The notes below the pieces were generated by a model, which ran no database searches, had not been told where the DNA came from, and saw only the letters and a list, made by a program, of their open reading frames with translations. Below are positions 12,326 through 23,381 of a DNA stretch of 64,000 nt, one piece after another. The translations under genes and the position numbers were made by a program. This DNA comes from Apostichopus japonicus (lineage: Eukaryota > Echinodermata > Holothuroidea > Aspidochirotida > Stichopodidae), in contig NC_092568.1 in assembly GCF_037975245.1 (NCBI RefSeq), forward strand, positions 42,399,631 to 42,463,630, given 5' to 3'. The first letter of the stretch is position 1, and each line of letters starts with the position of its first letter.

Positions 12326-14082
12326 AGATGAACGATAGTGATTTTTCACCATCGACGAAAAAATACGATTTTATTCAAGAGTATTCTAGTTGGTTTCCAT
12401 TTTACACATGTGAAAATTCAAGTCAATCCGATGTTGGGAAAGGCTTAAAAAAAATTCCTAAACTCGTTGATTTTTTAAACAAAAATTGGGCTTTTCGCGA
12501 AAAGCGATATGATGATCACGTGATCTACAGTGACATGTGACGTCATTATGATGATAACAACGTGAGTGTACTTCAGCAGTGTGCACTTAGTGTGTAAGTT
12601 TAGTTGCAACCTACTCTATATTGGACTCGACAAACAACGTAAACCACTAGCAAAATCCAAGAAATTGCGTTGTAGGGGGATGCAACAGAACGAATGTGGA
12701 CTCTACAATAAGTTTTTTTCAATTTTCCAAGCGGAAAAAGTAGTGAGAGATATCGGAAACTCTGGATACGATTTGTGAGGAGAACCAGGAAAGACTTCAT
12801 CGCACCAGGAGTTTCTCATGGCAAGAATGTGAAAGTTTGTTCTGCCCACTTCACAGAAGATGATTCTCGGGCCCAATTGAAATTTGCGTGTGGCAAGGTC
12901 ACTAAAGTAATAACAGTTTGAAAGATTGATGCTTTTATGCCGCATTATTTATATATATCCCGATAAATGCAACAGTAAGTGTTGGAACTGGAAGACATGT
13001 CAGACGTGAACAACCTAATGACTATGTGAGGAGAGAATCCACGTGCAAATTTCAATTGGGGCATTGACGTCGCTTAGGCAGAGTTTTTTGTGGCAGAGAT
13101 GTGTTCATACCCTCCAAACCACTTTAAATGTAATACGAATAGGAAATGTGTGAGCGAAACAAAACATCGTGTAAGTATTACTTACGGTAGCGCACACTGT
13201 CACTTATGTTTGCACAGTGTGAAAGTACCGTTTGCGGACCTACGTGAAGTTGGGCTAGAATACGATTCCTCCTGAAGCCCAAACCACGAGGCATGCATGT
13301 GAATAAACGCAATAGGCATTGCATGTAGTGAGAAAATTGTTCGAGCTAGACTAACAACTCGATTGAGTTCAAATGCGGTTGTATTTCAAGCTCCATGAAA
13401 CCTTTCTGTTGGATTTAATGACGCACGGAACAAGGAACGTTTATGTTTTACAGTAGGCCTAGTGCATACAAGCGAATCTACTTTGTTTAGAACTTTGGAT
13501 TTTCTTTCGGATGTTATACTAATCTACGTTTGAGACTATCATCACTATTGTTATTGTGCCAGTTTGACTGGTAAGTGAGCACATTCATACATCACTCTGT
13601 ATAAAACCCGCCAAAAACGTGATCTTGAGATTTACGTTACTTTGGGTCAGCTTGCGAGTTACCTCTTCAGATATTGGGAAATCGTTGCGAAATCGCCGCA
13701 AATTTCGTAAAAAAAAACTTGTAAACACGTGGTGAAGAAATCAAGAAACACTATGATATTCATTATCTATTTATGTCTGGAACATTACGCCGGAAAATAA
13801 CAGTTATGCTGACACGAAATGCACGCACAGCTCCGTACTGAACAGTTCACAACAGAAAAGATCATCACAGTGACGTCATTCACTGACCTGAGGGCTGTTC
13901 AAGGTCGTTGCAGTGTTTGAAAATTCCTAAATTACGGAGGCGAAAAAACCATGTTTTAATTCCCTTTTTTATAACTTTCCGGTGTGCTATTTGGAAAATT
14001 AAAAAAATATGTTGCTTGGTAACATATAAACTACATTATATATGAAAATGAGAGATTTTTTTTCTGTCACTATTGTTCTACT
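12326..14082 (+). mobile_element. Kolobok-like DNA transposon with THAP domain, TTAA target site
   Basis: The element is bounded by TTAA on both sides (12322-12325 and 14083-14086). The inverted ends are AGATGAACGATAGTGA on the left and, read inward from the right, AGTAGAACAATAGTGA. It lies inside an intron of the RBBP9-like gene, opposite to its sense. It encodes a THAP zinc finger on the + strand. A TTAA duplication together with a THAP domain is the hallmark of the Kolobok superfamily, and piggyBac, the other TTAA superfamily, lacks THAP. At 1757 bp it is too short for a full transposase, and I saw no DDE domain, so it is probably a deleted copy. Confidence 0.72.
12651..12921 (+). CDS. THAP zinc-finger domain, probable transposase fragment
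   Basis: The frame from about 12664 reads CVVGGCNRTN, then SFFNFPSGKSSERYRKLW, then VRRTRKDFIAPG, then NVKVCSAHFTEDD, and stops at TGA 12919-12921. This is a complete C2CH THAP signature: C-x4-C, the FxFP motif, the invariant tryptophan, then C-x2-H followed by F. THAP domains bind DNA. No in-frame ATG precedes it (a TAG lies just before CAAAATCC), so it must be spliced onto something, or it is a relic. A possible donor is GGCAAG|gtcact near 12900. Its position inside a TTAA element suggests a transposase N-terminus rather than a host gene. Confidence 0.75.
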
Positions 14083-14136
14083 TTAAGTGACCTGAACAGG
14101 ATCTTCTCTCTTTAACAATGTACATCATTGACTTAC

Positions 14137-14222
14137 CACTTAATCTCTCTGTTTCATCACCTCCATCTGTTACACACGGTGCGACAAGAACTATTCCAAA
14201 CACCTTGTTGTTTTCAGCATAT
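14137..14222 (-). CDS. RBBP9: RBBP9-like serine hydrolase, internal exon
   Basis: The minus-strand exon has acceptor ttcacag and donor AGTG|gtaagt. The translation is YAENNKVFGIVLVAPCVTDG followed by GDETERLSG, matching the RBBP9 segment between the nucleophile elbow and the GYF.RPW motif. The incoming AG|A arginine codon and outgoing G|GA glycine codon both join correctly to the neighbouring exons. Confidence 0.92.
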
Positions 14223-15491
14223 CTGTGAATTCAGAAATGATTACTAAAGTATGACGCAACATACACCAAATTTGACCAAAAATTGCCACAATAATTGAAC
14301 CAGGTCAAAGTTTAACTTAATCAGAACACAAAACCTGCATTTTAATACTTGCAGAAGCAACTTAACAAAATGTGTTTGCCTTTCCAAGACTAATATTTTC
14401 GAAGTTTTCATGTGACAATTGTCTATTTAACGCTCAACAAGGTTCAGAACAGACTCCCTAGGTTGGACTGAGTGTTACTTAGGTTCGCAACACTAGAAAG
14501 AGATGAGTCTTTTTGAAAAGGTGTTTATGAAACATTTCATATTCCTGATCAATTTGCAATAAATAGGTTAAAATTTAGTACCCTTTGTCTTTAAGGACCA
14601 AGCTTTCACTATGTGTAGAATTGTTCAGTATAGTCAGTTTTTGGACTGGATGTGAGGAAAATTGTTACTCACTTTTAGCATCTTTAGGTTTTGTGATATA
14701 TTGTTTTTTGTTTTTTTTTGTCAATCCCATTATCTCTTCTCCTGACATATTTATATCAGATAGGTTACGATGACTTGCTTGGAAGTTCCTTGAATGGGAT
14801 TAAGAATTTCATTTTGAATGTTAAAAGAAACATATTAACAAAAACATGTTTTAGGAGAGAATCAAGTCTTCTTGTTCTGGAAATGTTTGATGGCCCTTTA
14901 CCCACAATGCTCTCATTTCTCTTAATTCTAATGAGGATGATTCTGAATTTTCATCCTTTGCATGACTGGTGGTGATTTGGCTAGGCACTTTTTTCAATAA
15001 CTCCTTGGAGTCACAAGCTCCAGGAGTCCTTTTCCAGCTGGGCTTGCACTTGTTTTTCCCTTTTCATGAAATCATTCTGTTTACCTGTTTGGTGAGGTGA
15101 GCAGAGGTTTGGTGAGGTTTCTATGGATTGGTAGGTAGTTTGTCACACTGTCCAGTAACTGCATTCAGTGTTTTGATTTCGCTGGTCAGAATGACTATTG
15201 ATGCCTGAATATTGATCAGGCTAATGGAGTGTTCACAGACTTTCTTAAAATTTCCAAGTCTAATCTTATCTTATTAGGATAACTAATAGTGCAAGCATAG
15301 AATAAGCATGTACTATGTACACATGATTATATCATCAGCAGTACTCACATAAACATCACATGGAATGAATCTTCATTCAAAGGCTTAATTTATAGAATTC
15401 CTCCACTGGTTTCAGAACAAATGGGATATGTATCATATTGTGTGAAGATTCATAAAATTATGTTCTTGGGTAAATTGTATAACTTTTCTTA

Positions 15492-15695
<204 letters not shown>

Positions 15696-15811
15696 CTAAA
15701 TACCATAAACAACTGGAGATGTCTTTGAGGGAGACTAACAGACTAACAGCAGTATTTATAAGCAGTACTAATATATATCATGAAATTTGAAAGGATTGTC
15801 GAAGGTCTTAC

Positions 15812-15854
15812 CTGGATCAGGCATGTTTTCAAGGAGAACTTCAAGCCCTATAGT
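15812..15854 (-). CDS. RBBP9: RBBP9-like serine hydrolase, upstream short exon
   Basis: A 43-nt minus-strand exon with acceptor tccttcag and donor CCAG|gtaag. In phase 0 it reads TIGLEVLLENMPDP, equivalent to the RBBP9 segment ending in NMPDP. The exon that should encode the N-terminal GNG.GD and GWY.W region must lie further right. I searched 15.9-20 kb by eye without finding it. Confidence 0.85.
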
Positions 15855-17744
15855 CTGAAGGAGAGATGTATAAACATTATAAGAGGTGATGAAGGCTAAT
15901 TAACTACAAATCTACAACATGGCAGTTTCATTGTTGATACAATCAACATTTCTCGTACTGTGTTGTGTAGTGCACACATACAGTATCAGTCTGTGCTGAT
16001 TACCACATAAATGATGAACTTACACTAGAAGCAGCCATACTTCATCTCTGGCTAGATTTGACCCCAGCAGGTCACCACCCAGTGGGTGATAGCAGAGGCA
16101 AGTAGACCTATCATCAGATTATAGACTTCAGAATGACACGTGTATACACAAGTAATAAGAAATGTACATCAATGTTGGCAAACTCTCTTATTTTGTATTT
16201 ATCAAGTAAAGCAATATCCTAGAAACACAAATCATGCAGTATTCACTGTTCAGACTGTGTATTAAATTTGGTTTTGTTTGTCTGTATTGTTGCTACTAAA
16301 GTATGCTGCATGTACGTCGACTAAGCACTAGAAATTCTTTACTTGTATATATGCATTCTGCCATATTTTTATATTGTGTTTTTTCTCAAATGCTTTGGTG
16401 TCGTGTTTATTTCAAATGTAGACATGAGAGTTCTTATAGGAGAGGATTTTGTGGGCTCTGAAAATTAATTTTTAAGTTCATGTCTTTGAATTATTGTCAC
16501 GGTCAATTTGGAGTTCCTTACATTCAGATGAGAACAACTTGGTTAAATCAGCATCTTAGTTTTTCCTTTTTCTCTTGTGTCTTTCTACTAGAGGGTATGT
16601 TGTTTCTTTGTAAGCCTTGATTGAACACCAAAAGTTAAAAGTAGAAAACACTTCTTAATACTGAGATTTTCGAAAAACATTTGCGCAGGGTTCACCCTCA
16701 AAAATAACATCAGATCGTGGCACAGCCTACCACAAATTTAACAATTGCTTTCTCATAAGGAATAGTGGGATTTTGTAATTCATTAAGGTATGTGATTCTT
16801 TAATGTTTTTGGTCCATTGTCAGTTTTATTTACAACCAGAAGAAACCAGTTTTGTTTCTGAAAGAAACAACCCTAAATAAGGTGAAGGGTCCTAATTGTC
16901 ACCCTTAAAATGAGGCCCAGGTTATAACCTTAGCTACTTCACTAGCATAGCTCCAAACTTGTCCTGATGCAAATGCTGCTTATCATACATGTCAGCCATA
17001 AAATGGGAAAGGGGTATTGCAGATGTATGACCAAAAGTGTGGCTAAGTCTGATGAATTGGCAATGTAAATGGTCAAGCGATAATTGTGGTGGTTATGTCA
17101 AAACGTATTGTGAACACTAGTACAGTACAGCGTGTGCATAAACATAAGGCTATGTTCATGAGTTAAAAATTGCCGTAATAACGTAGAAATTTACAGTAAC
17201 TTTATAAAGTTACATGCGTGCGTTGAATGTGAACCCTTTAAATTGCCTTTTTCAAATTTTGTAACATGCAACATGCAGTGCAAGATTTGGGATTTTGACT
17301 GTGCGTCTGTGCGTGTCTGTGAATAACAGCATTACATGCGTGTCGAAACCATGCAGCAGTTGCGGGTCACATTGGAACTCTGACCTTGTAAGTTGTATTG
17401 TTGTTACTTGGTGGGAGATGTTTTCGTTCTAGGCCACTGGCGCTCCTAACATTGTCAATGAGGTAAATTCGTATGGGAGTAATTGCAGACTACCCTGTAA
17501 CTTTGAAGCAACACCCTTAAAAGAGGTCAACTACGGCGTCCATATCGGGAGTCTAGTGTTTACGCACAGAAATGCCCCCAAAAAGTCCAATGTAGCCTAC
17601 CATGCTGTTGTGGCTACATGGTTGGTTCATTTATGCATAGGGAAGTTCACTATCACGAGAAAGCCAAAAATATACTAAGTTCAATGTATTATGTCGTTGT
17701 GGTTACACCATCATAAAATTAATCAGTAGTTAGTTTTACGACGC
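15855..17744. other. Probable RBBP9 intron or upstream region, nothing recognised
   Basis: Unique sequence without recognisable exons, repeats or transposon ends. The missing first RBBP9 exon may be here or beyond the mobile-element cluster. Confidence 0.4.
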
Positions 17745-17748
17745 TTAA

Positions 17749-18109
17749 AGGCACTGAAGACTCGCACTCAAAGAAACGTCTCATACCGGTAATCTGACCT
17801 ACTTTCCAATGAGGTGTAACAGAAGTGTTAGACACCACCATCGATCCCAAAAAATACACACACAGCTTGCTACCGTCTGTAATTAGACACCAGTGCACAG
17901 TCTATACATGCAGCTACGGTCAATACCCACAACACAGTGTACATAGCAGCGATGGACATCTCAGGTCTAGATAAGAGATAACAAGGTATCACGTTACATT
18001 ACTGTAGACCTGCATTTTGTTGCGACACAAACAAAACGTCACTTGCAAGCAACGGAAAGTTAACTTTTTCAGATGGCCGCATGCGGTTTGGGGCGAGTCT
18101 TCAATGCCT
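17749..18109. mobile_element. TTAA MITE, copy 1
   Basis: The 361-bp element is flanked by TTAA (17745-17748 and 18110-18113). Its ends are AGGCACTGAAGACTCGC and, inverted, AGGCATTGAAGACTCGC. It contains no open frame of note. It shares its whole length with copies at 18277-18640 and 20579-22403, including catcgatccca and gatggacatctcaggtc. TTAA targets point to a Kolobok or piggyBac parent. Confidence 0.88.
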
Positions 18110-18204
18110 TTAAGAGACCACAAATGTGGGACAAGCTCTCCAGGGCTTATGGATTACAACTTACAAAGCCGTAGATTGCTCTTGGATGAAAAGCTGCCTT
18201 ATTA

Positions 18205-18668
18205 TGACACGGCCGGGTATCGGACCCGGAACCTACCGATTGCTAAGCCTCATTGCTTCAAATGCCAAGGCCTTAAAGGCATAAGCATCACGCAAAAAGA
18301 AACGACTAATGCCGGTAATTTGACCAGTTTCGAATGAGGTGTAACAGAAGTGTTAAATACCACCATCGATCCCAGAAAATACATACACAGCTTGCTACGG
18401 TCATCGATAATTAGACACTAGTGTACAGTCAGTACATACAGCTGCGGTCAAAACCCACTGCACAGTATACAAACGATACAGCGATGGACATCTCAGGTCC
18501 AGCTAAAGATAACAATTAAGGTATCACGTTTCATTACTGTCTGCATTTTGTAGCGACACAAGCAAAACGTCACTTGCAAGCAACAGAAAGTAAACTCTTT
18601 CAGATGGCCGCACGCGGTTTGGGGCGAGTCTTCAATGCCTTTAATCAACTCGGCCACAGTACCATCAG
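18205..18668 (-). repeat. tRNA-derived SINE-like sequence split by a MITE
   Basis: On the minus strand GTGGCCGAGTTGATTAAGG (about 18660 to 18637, continuing past the insertion) resembles a tRNA A box of the Ser/Leu type. GGTTCCGGGTCCGATACCC (18236 to 18218) resembles a B box. Between them sits MITE copy 2, inserted at the TTAA inside the A-box region. Removing the MITE with one TTAA brings the two boxes to a normal tRNA-head distance. It could be an old tRNA pseudogene instead of a SINE head. Confidence 0.6.
18277..18640. mobile_element. TTAA MITE, copy 2
   Basis: The 364-bp copy is flanked by TTAA at 18273-18276 and 18641-18644. Its right end is TCTTCAATGCCT, as in copy 1; its left end is more diverged (AGGCATAAGCATCACGC). 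The body is collinear with copy 1 apart from small indels. It interrupts a tRNA-like sequence. Confidence 0.87.
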
Positions 18669-19556
18669 GAGTGTGGCGGTAGCCTGCTACTATGTTGAGC
18701 TTTGTGTTGCTGGGTATTCTATATTCGTATGATACATTAAGTTAGGCTAAAGATAAGCTGGGAGTGAGAACCATCAGTGCAGTGTGTAATTTTTAATGAC
18801 ACGCAAGTCAAATCAATACGGCAATAAGTTCGCAGTAATAGATTGCTACAGCGTATTGTACCTGTTTCAGTTGGTTTTGCACCCATGGGTACCAGTTGCA
18901 ACTCTTCACATCAACATTTGCGCACCCGTTCCCTGGAAGAATTACGATCTTTTCACACGCCATTACGATGTTGCGTGCACACCTGTAAATGTTATTGTTT
19001 TTCTGACAGTCTGTCGTCTCCGATCGTGCATGCTACGTACCTTGCCAATCTGAAGCTAGCTGAAAAATAAGCAGAATATTCAGTCGCACACTATCCAAGG
19101 GGCCGATGTGGTCACATCTCAGCCTCTGGCGAAAATCCACTTTGCATTGTCGTCCCTTGGTTCACTTCTTGTAGTCGTTCATACTGGCGTGCACAGGATT
19201 TCAGAGGTGAGTTGGGGGATGGGGAGGAGGGGGGATGGCACTAAATAGAATTTTCTTTGTGGAATGGGCCAGGTACGAATCGAGGATTTAATTAACTTGG
19301 GGTCCTGCTCTGGGGTAATTGAAGTTGAGGTCACCATGTAGGGGGTCTGGTGGTATTCCCCTTATAAAAAACTGATTGACATCAAATGGTGCATTTTGAG
19401 GCACTGTATTTAGTCTGTCATAAAGTAAGCCTATATACGATGTTCTAAACCGACATACATTGTGCTATTGGAAACTGTGTGTGAGGTCGAGAAATTGGGT
19501 CAACTGATACAATTTCGATATTAATTTATTTATTTTCTGAAGAGCAATGAGTTATA
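18669..19556. other. No gene recognised; possible degenerate dispersed repeat
   Basis: Sequence at about 19190-19420 (gtgcacagg, ggtgagttggggg, atggtgcattttgaggca) resembles 61390-61580 (gtgcacagg, ggtgaggggggg, atggtgctttctgaggca). This suggests two diverged copies of one dispersed repeat. Nothing else was seen. Confidence 0.4.
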
Positions 19557-19977
19557 CCCTTACCGATATCCCAGATCTGGCTTAATATCTGGTTTAATCT
19601 GGCCATATCAAGCCTTTATCTGGCCATATCAAGCCAGATATGACTGGATATAGAGTCAATCTAGATATGCAAATAAAGTTTTATCTGGCCATATAAAGCC
19701 AGATATAACTGGATATATAAAAGTTTATCTGGATTTTCTTTATATCAACCAGATAAAGTTTTATCTGGCCCAGATATGGATGGAATAACATTTAACCAGA
19801 TAAAATTTTATATGGGCCATATAAAACTTTATTTTATAGCAAGTTATATCTGCCCAATTTTTAATCTGGCCAGATATAAATTCCAGATCTGGAGCAGATC
19901 TGGCCCAGATTGATATTCCAGATCTGGGCCAGATCTGGATTTTTATATCTGGCCTAGATCTGGGATTTCGGCAAGGG
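19557..19977. mobile_element. 421-bp MITE flanked by TA, built of CCAGATCTGG-like words
   Basis: The left end CCCTTACCGATATCCCAGAT and the inverted right end CCCTTGCCGAAATCCCAGAT match with two or three changes, and each is preceded by TA. The interior is almost entirely short words of the kind tctggccatat, ccagataaa and ccagatctgg, making it densely self-complementary. No coding. TA duplications are typical of Tc1/mariner-type elements, but two bases is weak evidence. Confidence 0.75.
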
Positions 19978-20655
19978 TAGGCCTAGTCGTCCTCAGAGAG
20001 AGAACACTTACTGGGACCTACACTTCTGTTACCTTTAATCTTTAATTGTAAAGTTTATGAGTTAGCCCTTATTGTTCTATACTTTCACCACTCGTATGGA
20101 AAAGAATGATTGGAATGATTCTGCAGCTCCGTTATTCGTCAATCAAGAATTATCTGATCCAAATTAACTCTGAACTTTCTCTTCCTCTTCTCCGATTAAT
20201 TATGATAACCATCTTTAGTTCAAAGAGTGCTAAACGTCTTATTTCTTCTCTCGTTTTCTTGCTTTACATTTTTATGTTAGTTTGTTTTCTCATTCTGTTA
20301 TCCTTTGACAAACTCCCCTGGGTTTCGCGTGACGTTACCTCCTAAGGATCAAGCTCTTTATATATTACAAAACGAATGGTGTAGTTCAAGATTGACTTCA
20401 ATAATGATATCCAAAATAAACAAAAATACAGTAAGGATATAGCCTACGTACGGTAGCTGGTACATCTGATTAAAACGATTGCCACCCCCACATGTGCAAC
20501 CCCCGCCCCCAGCCTTTTCAACCGCACACATAAATTTAAGAGTTTGTATAAGCACAGCCCTGCGTTAAAGGGTGTGAAGCCTCGCGCAAAAAGAAACGTT
20601 TAATGCCGGTAATCTGACCTAGTTTCGAATGAGGTGTGACAGAAGTGGTAGACAC

Positions 20656-22123
20656 GGAAGCAGGACACTTCGCCCAACAACCATTTCGCCCAACCTTACC
20701 ATTTCGCCCAACCAGCCTGGTCATTTCGCCCAACCTTTATTAAATGTGATACTTCAAAAGGAAACGTTCGGGAATTGTTAACGTTACAGGATACGAACCG
20801 AATATTAAGGAAACTTGAGGATCGATCAGTGTGTTAGGGGTTAGGTTTGACAGTAAACGTTCGAATATTAAGGAAACTTGAAGTCCTTTACTTTGTATAA
20901 CTTTAGCAGGGAACGGTTCGGAAATTTTTAACGTTACAGGATACGAACCGAATATTAAGGAATCTTGAGGATGGATCAGTGTTTTAGGGGTTAGGTTTGA
21001 TAGTAAACGTTCGGGAATTGTTAACGTTACGGGATACAAACCGAGTATTAAGGAAACTTGAAGTCATGGATAAATTGATTACATATGTGATAACATATGT
21101 GGTTACATTGATAGTGGTTTCATTGATTAAATATAGTACTTCAATATTACGGACGGGTTTTATATATTTTTTTCAATTTAATAAGGAAGCGTTCGGGAAT
21201 TTTAGTCAATATGATGGATCAGTGTTTTAGGGGTTAGGTTTGATAGGTTTTTATGAAGACCGATTCCCCTTTGTTTGTATAATAAAATAACTTCCATTGT
21301 ATGCGTAAACGCCTAAAGTAGTGTAATCCTCCCATTATACCCGAAATGACTGCTTAGACTTCGATCGATATCGAGCGGACCTCACTTTTTTATTTACCTA
21401 TTACGAAGTAACCTTACCCAAAATAAATCAAATTGAACTAGTGGAATAGAAAAAGTAATATTATTCTGGCTGAATATTAGTAAAAAATAAGTTTGGGCGA
21501 AATGACCAACACGGTTGGGCGAAATGACCAGGCTGGTTGGGCGAAATGACCAGGCTGGTTGCAGGGGCGTAGCGAAGGGGTTTTTGTTGGGGGGGGGTGT
21601 GGAGAATTTGATTTGCCGACGGATCTGGAAGTGGTGACTGAAATGGGGGAGGGGTCTAAGGGGAGGGGGTGTCCTCCTCCCCTTTGGAAATTTTTTAGTT
21701 TTGAAACGTCCTTAGATGCAATCTGGTGCATATTTTCAGTCAAATTTGATTTGCCGACGGATCTGGAAGTGGTGACTGAAATGGGGGAGGGGTCTAAGGG
21801 GAGGGGGTGTCCCCCTCCCCTTTGGAAATTTTTTAGTTTTGAAACGTCCTTAGATGCAATCTGGTGCATATTTAAAGTCAAATTTGGCACGGAAGAAGCT
21901 CCCGTTCTCCTTTTCTCTATTCAGCTTTCCTTCTTTCTTCCCCTTCCGCTCTCTTCACCTTTTCTCCTTTTGCCGACAGACCCAAAATTTGCCGACAGCG
22001 ACCAAATTATTGGGGGGGTGTGACACCCCCCACACCCCCCCCCCCCCCGCTCGCTACGCCCCTGGCTGGTTGGGCGAAATGGCAGTTGGGCGAAATGGTT
22101 GTTGGGCGAAGTGACTAGAAAGC
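20656..22123. mobile_element. 1468-bp DNA transposon with TTCGCCCAAC termini, 8-bp duplication
   Basis: It is flanked by GTAGACAC at 20648-20655 and 22124-22131. Near each end are inverted copies of CACTTCGCCCAACAACCATT, with further TTCGCCCAAC words just inside on both sides. The first 10 bases at each end match poorly. The middle has four copies of an approximately 100-bp repeat (aacgttcgggaatt, gatcagtgttttaggggtta). It contains the hAT-like element at 21562-22064. 8-bp duplications occur in the hAT and P superfamilies. No transposase was seen. Confidence 0.8.
21562..22064. mobile_element. 503-bp hAT-like non-autonomous element
   Basis: The left end CAGGGGCGTAGCGA and inverted right end CAGGGGCGTAGCGAGC are matching terminal inverted repeats. 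They are flanked by the 8-bp duplication GCTGGTTG at 21554-21561 and 22065-22072. CAGGGGCG ends and 8-bp duplications are characteristic of hAT transposons. Inside are two tandem copies of a roughly 135-bp unit (tttgccgacggatctggaag), plus G- and C-homopolymer tracts near the two ends. Confidence 0.88.
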
Positions 22124-22407
22124 GTAGACACCACCATCGATCCCAGAAAATACGCACACAGCTTGCTACCTTCGGTAATTATACACTAGTGTACAGCCAG
22201 TACATACAGCTGCGGTCAATACCCACAGCACAGTGTACAAACGAAACAGCGATGGACATCTCAGGTCCAGCTAAAGATATCAAGGTATCACGTTTCATTA
22301 CTGTCTGCATTTTGTAGCGACAAGCAGAAAACTTCACTTGCAAGCAACGGGAAGTTAACTTTTTCAGAGCGCGGCACGCGTTTTGGGCGAGTCTTCAATG
22401 CCTTTAA

Positions 22408-22963
22408 GACCTAATAATATCTCTCATTTATAGTCTAAATATGGCTCAGACTCTGACGCTTAACGTCTAATTTACTCTGGGGGTGCTTCAACGACCCCAA
22501 GGCCACATCAGTGCTATAAAGATTCATGGCCGAACTAAATCAGTCGGATCAGGGAATTAAAGGTCAGCAGTATATTGGCCCCAATCAGTTTGCTGCCATC
22601 AACGCAACAGAAACTTCCATTCAGACCACACTTTAGTATGTGACCTTTGACTTAGCGTGGTTGTACAGCGCAATGGAAATTCCCCTATGTGAGCGCCCCT
22701 TATGTAAACAAAACATCTTCCACTGGCGATACGGCCTTAATTGTCATGCAGTTGACCATTTCCAATCACACAGTAGCCTACGGTATTGTGCAGGGTATAC
22801 GATTTCCAGTCACACAGTACTGTGCGGCGTTTATCATTTCCAATTACACAATGTGCAGCGTGTACGTACGTGTTTTGTTCGGACAGCTAGCTGCAGTCAC
22901 CTGTCATTACAGTATGATGTAGTTACACCGTTGCTTCACGGTAATACGGAGCTGAATTCTTTG
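22408..22963. other. No gene recognised
   Basis: Short unique stretch between two mobile elements. It has a local threefold repetition of atttccaatcacacagta-like text at 22757-22855. Confidence 0.45.
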
Positions 22964-22969
22964 GCCGAG

Positions 22970-23375
22970 TATGGCAAGCCATGTAGGACAAACACCGCAT
23001 AATATATCCGCGTATTAATTCGAATATATACGCGTATTAGTTGTACATGTGTAAAGTTTCGCTTTTTGAAGCGATCTCGCGAACCCGCCAAAACATTTAT
23101 CGTTGGTATATGTACACAGCAAGAGCGGAATTGTTTTTTCGTGTATATTCTAATTAATCCGTGCATATATTGGATTTAATCTCCATATATATTCGAATTA
23201 ATACGTGTATATATTCGAATTAATACGTGGATATATTCGAATTAATACGCGGATATATTTAAGCCATATGATTGGCTCATAATATATACGCGTATATATT
23301 CCAATTAATACGCGTATAAATTCCAATTAATACGCGGATATATTATGCAGTGTTTGTCCCATATGGCTTGCCATA
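22970..23375. mobile_element. 406-bp palindromic MITE
   Basis: The termini TATGGCAAGCCAT and ATGGCTTGCCATA are inverted, and the inversion continues for about 70 bp (GGACAAACAC, GCATAATATATCCGCG). The flanking direct repeat GCCGAG lies at 22964-22969 and 23376-23381. The inside consists of attcgaattaatacgcg-like repeats. No coding potential. Confidence 0.82.
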
Positions 23376-23381
23376 GCCGAG

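Larger units (their letters stand above)
20579..22403. mobile_element. TTAA MITE, copy 3, split by a nested transposon
   Basis: TTAA flanks lie at 20575-20578 and 22404-22407. MITE sequence is present at 20579-20655 and resumes at 22124, where the 8 bases gtagacac are repeated. The intervening 1468 bp is a separate insertion. The joined MITE would be about 350 bp, like copies 1 and 2. Confidence 0.87.

Noticed and set aside
12328-12540. 70-codon frame at the left end of the TTAA element
   Set aside because: It has no recognisable similarity and ends before the THAP frame. It could be element sequence, but it cannot be supported as a gene.
18017-18337. 106-codon + strand frame
   Set aside because: It runs through MITE copies 1 and 2 and the tRNA-like repeat, with no domain.
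21477-22157. Frames of 137 and 154 codons on both strands
   Set aside because: They overlap the nested hAT-like element and its two tandem units; G/C-tract reading gives proline- and glycine-rich nonsense.
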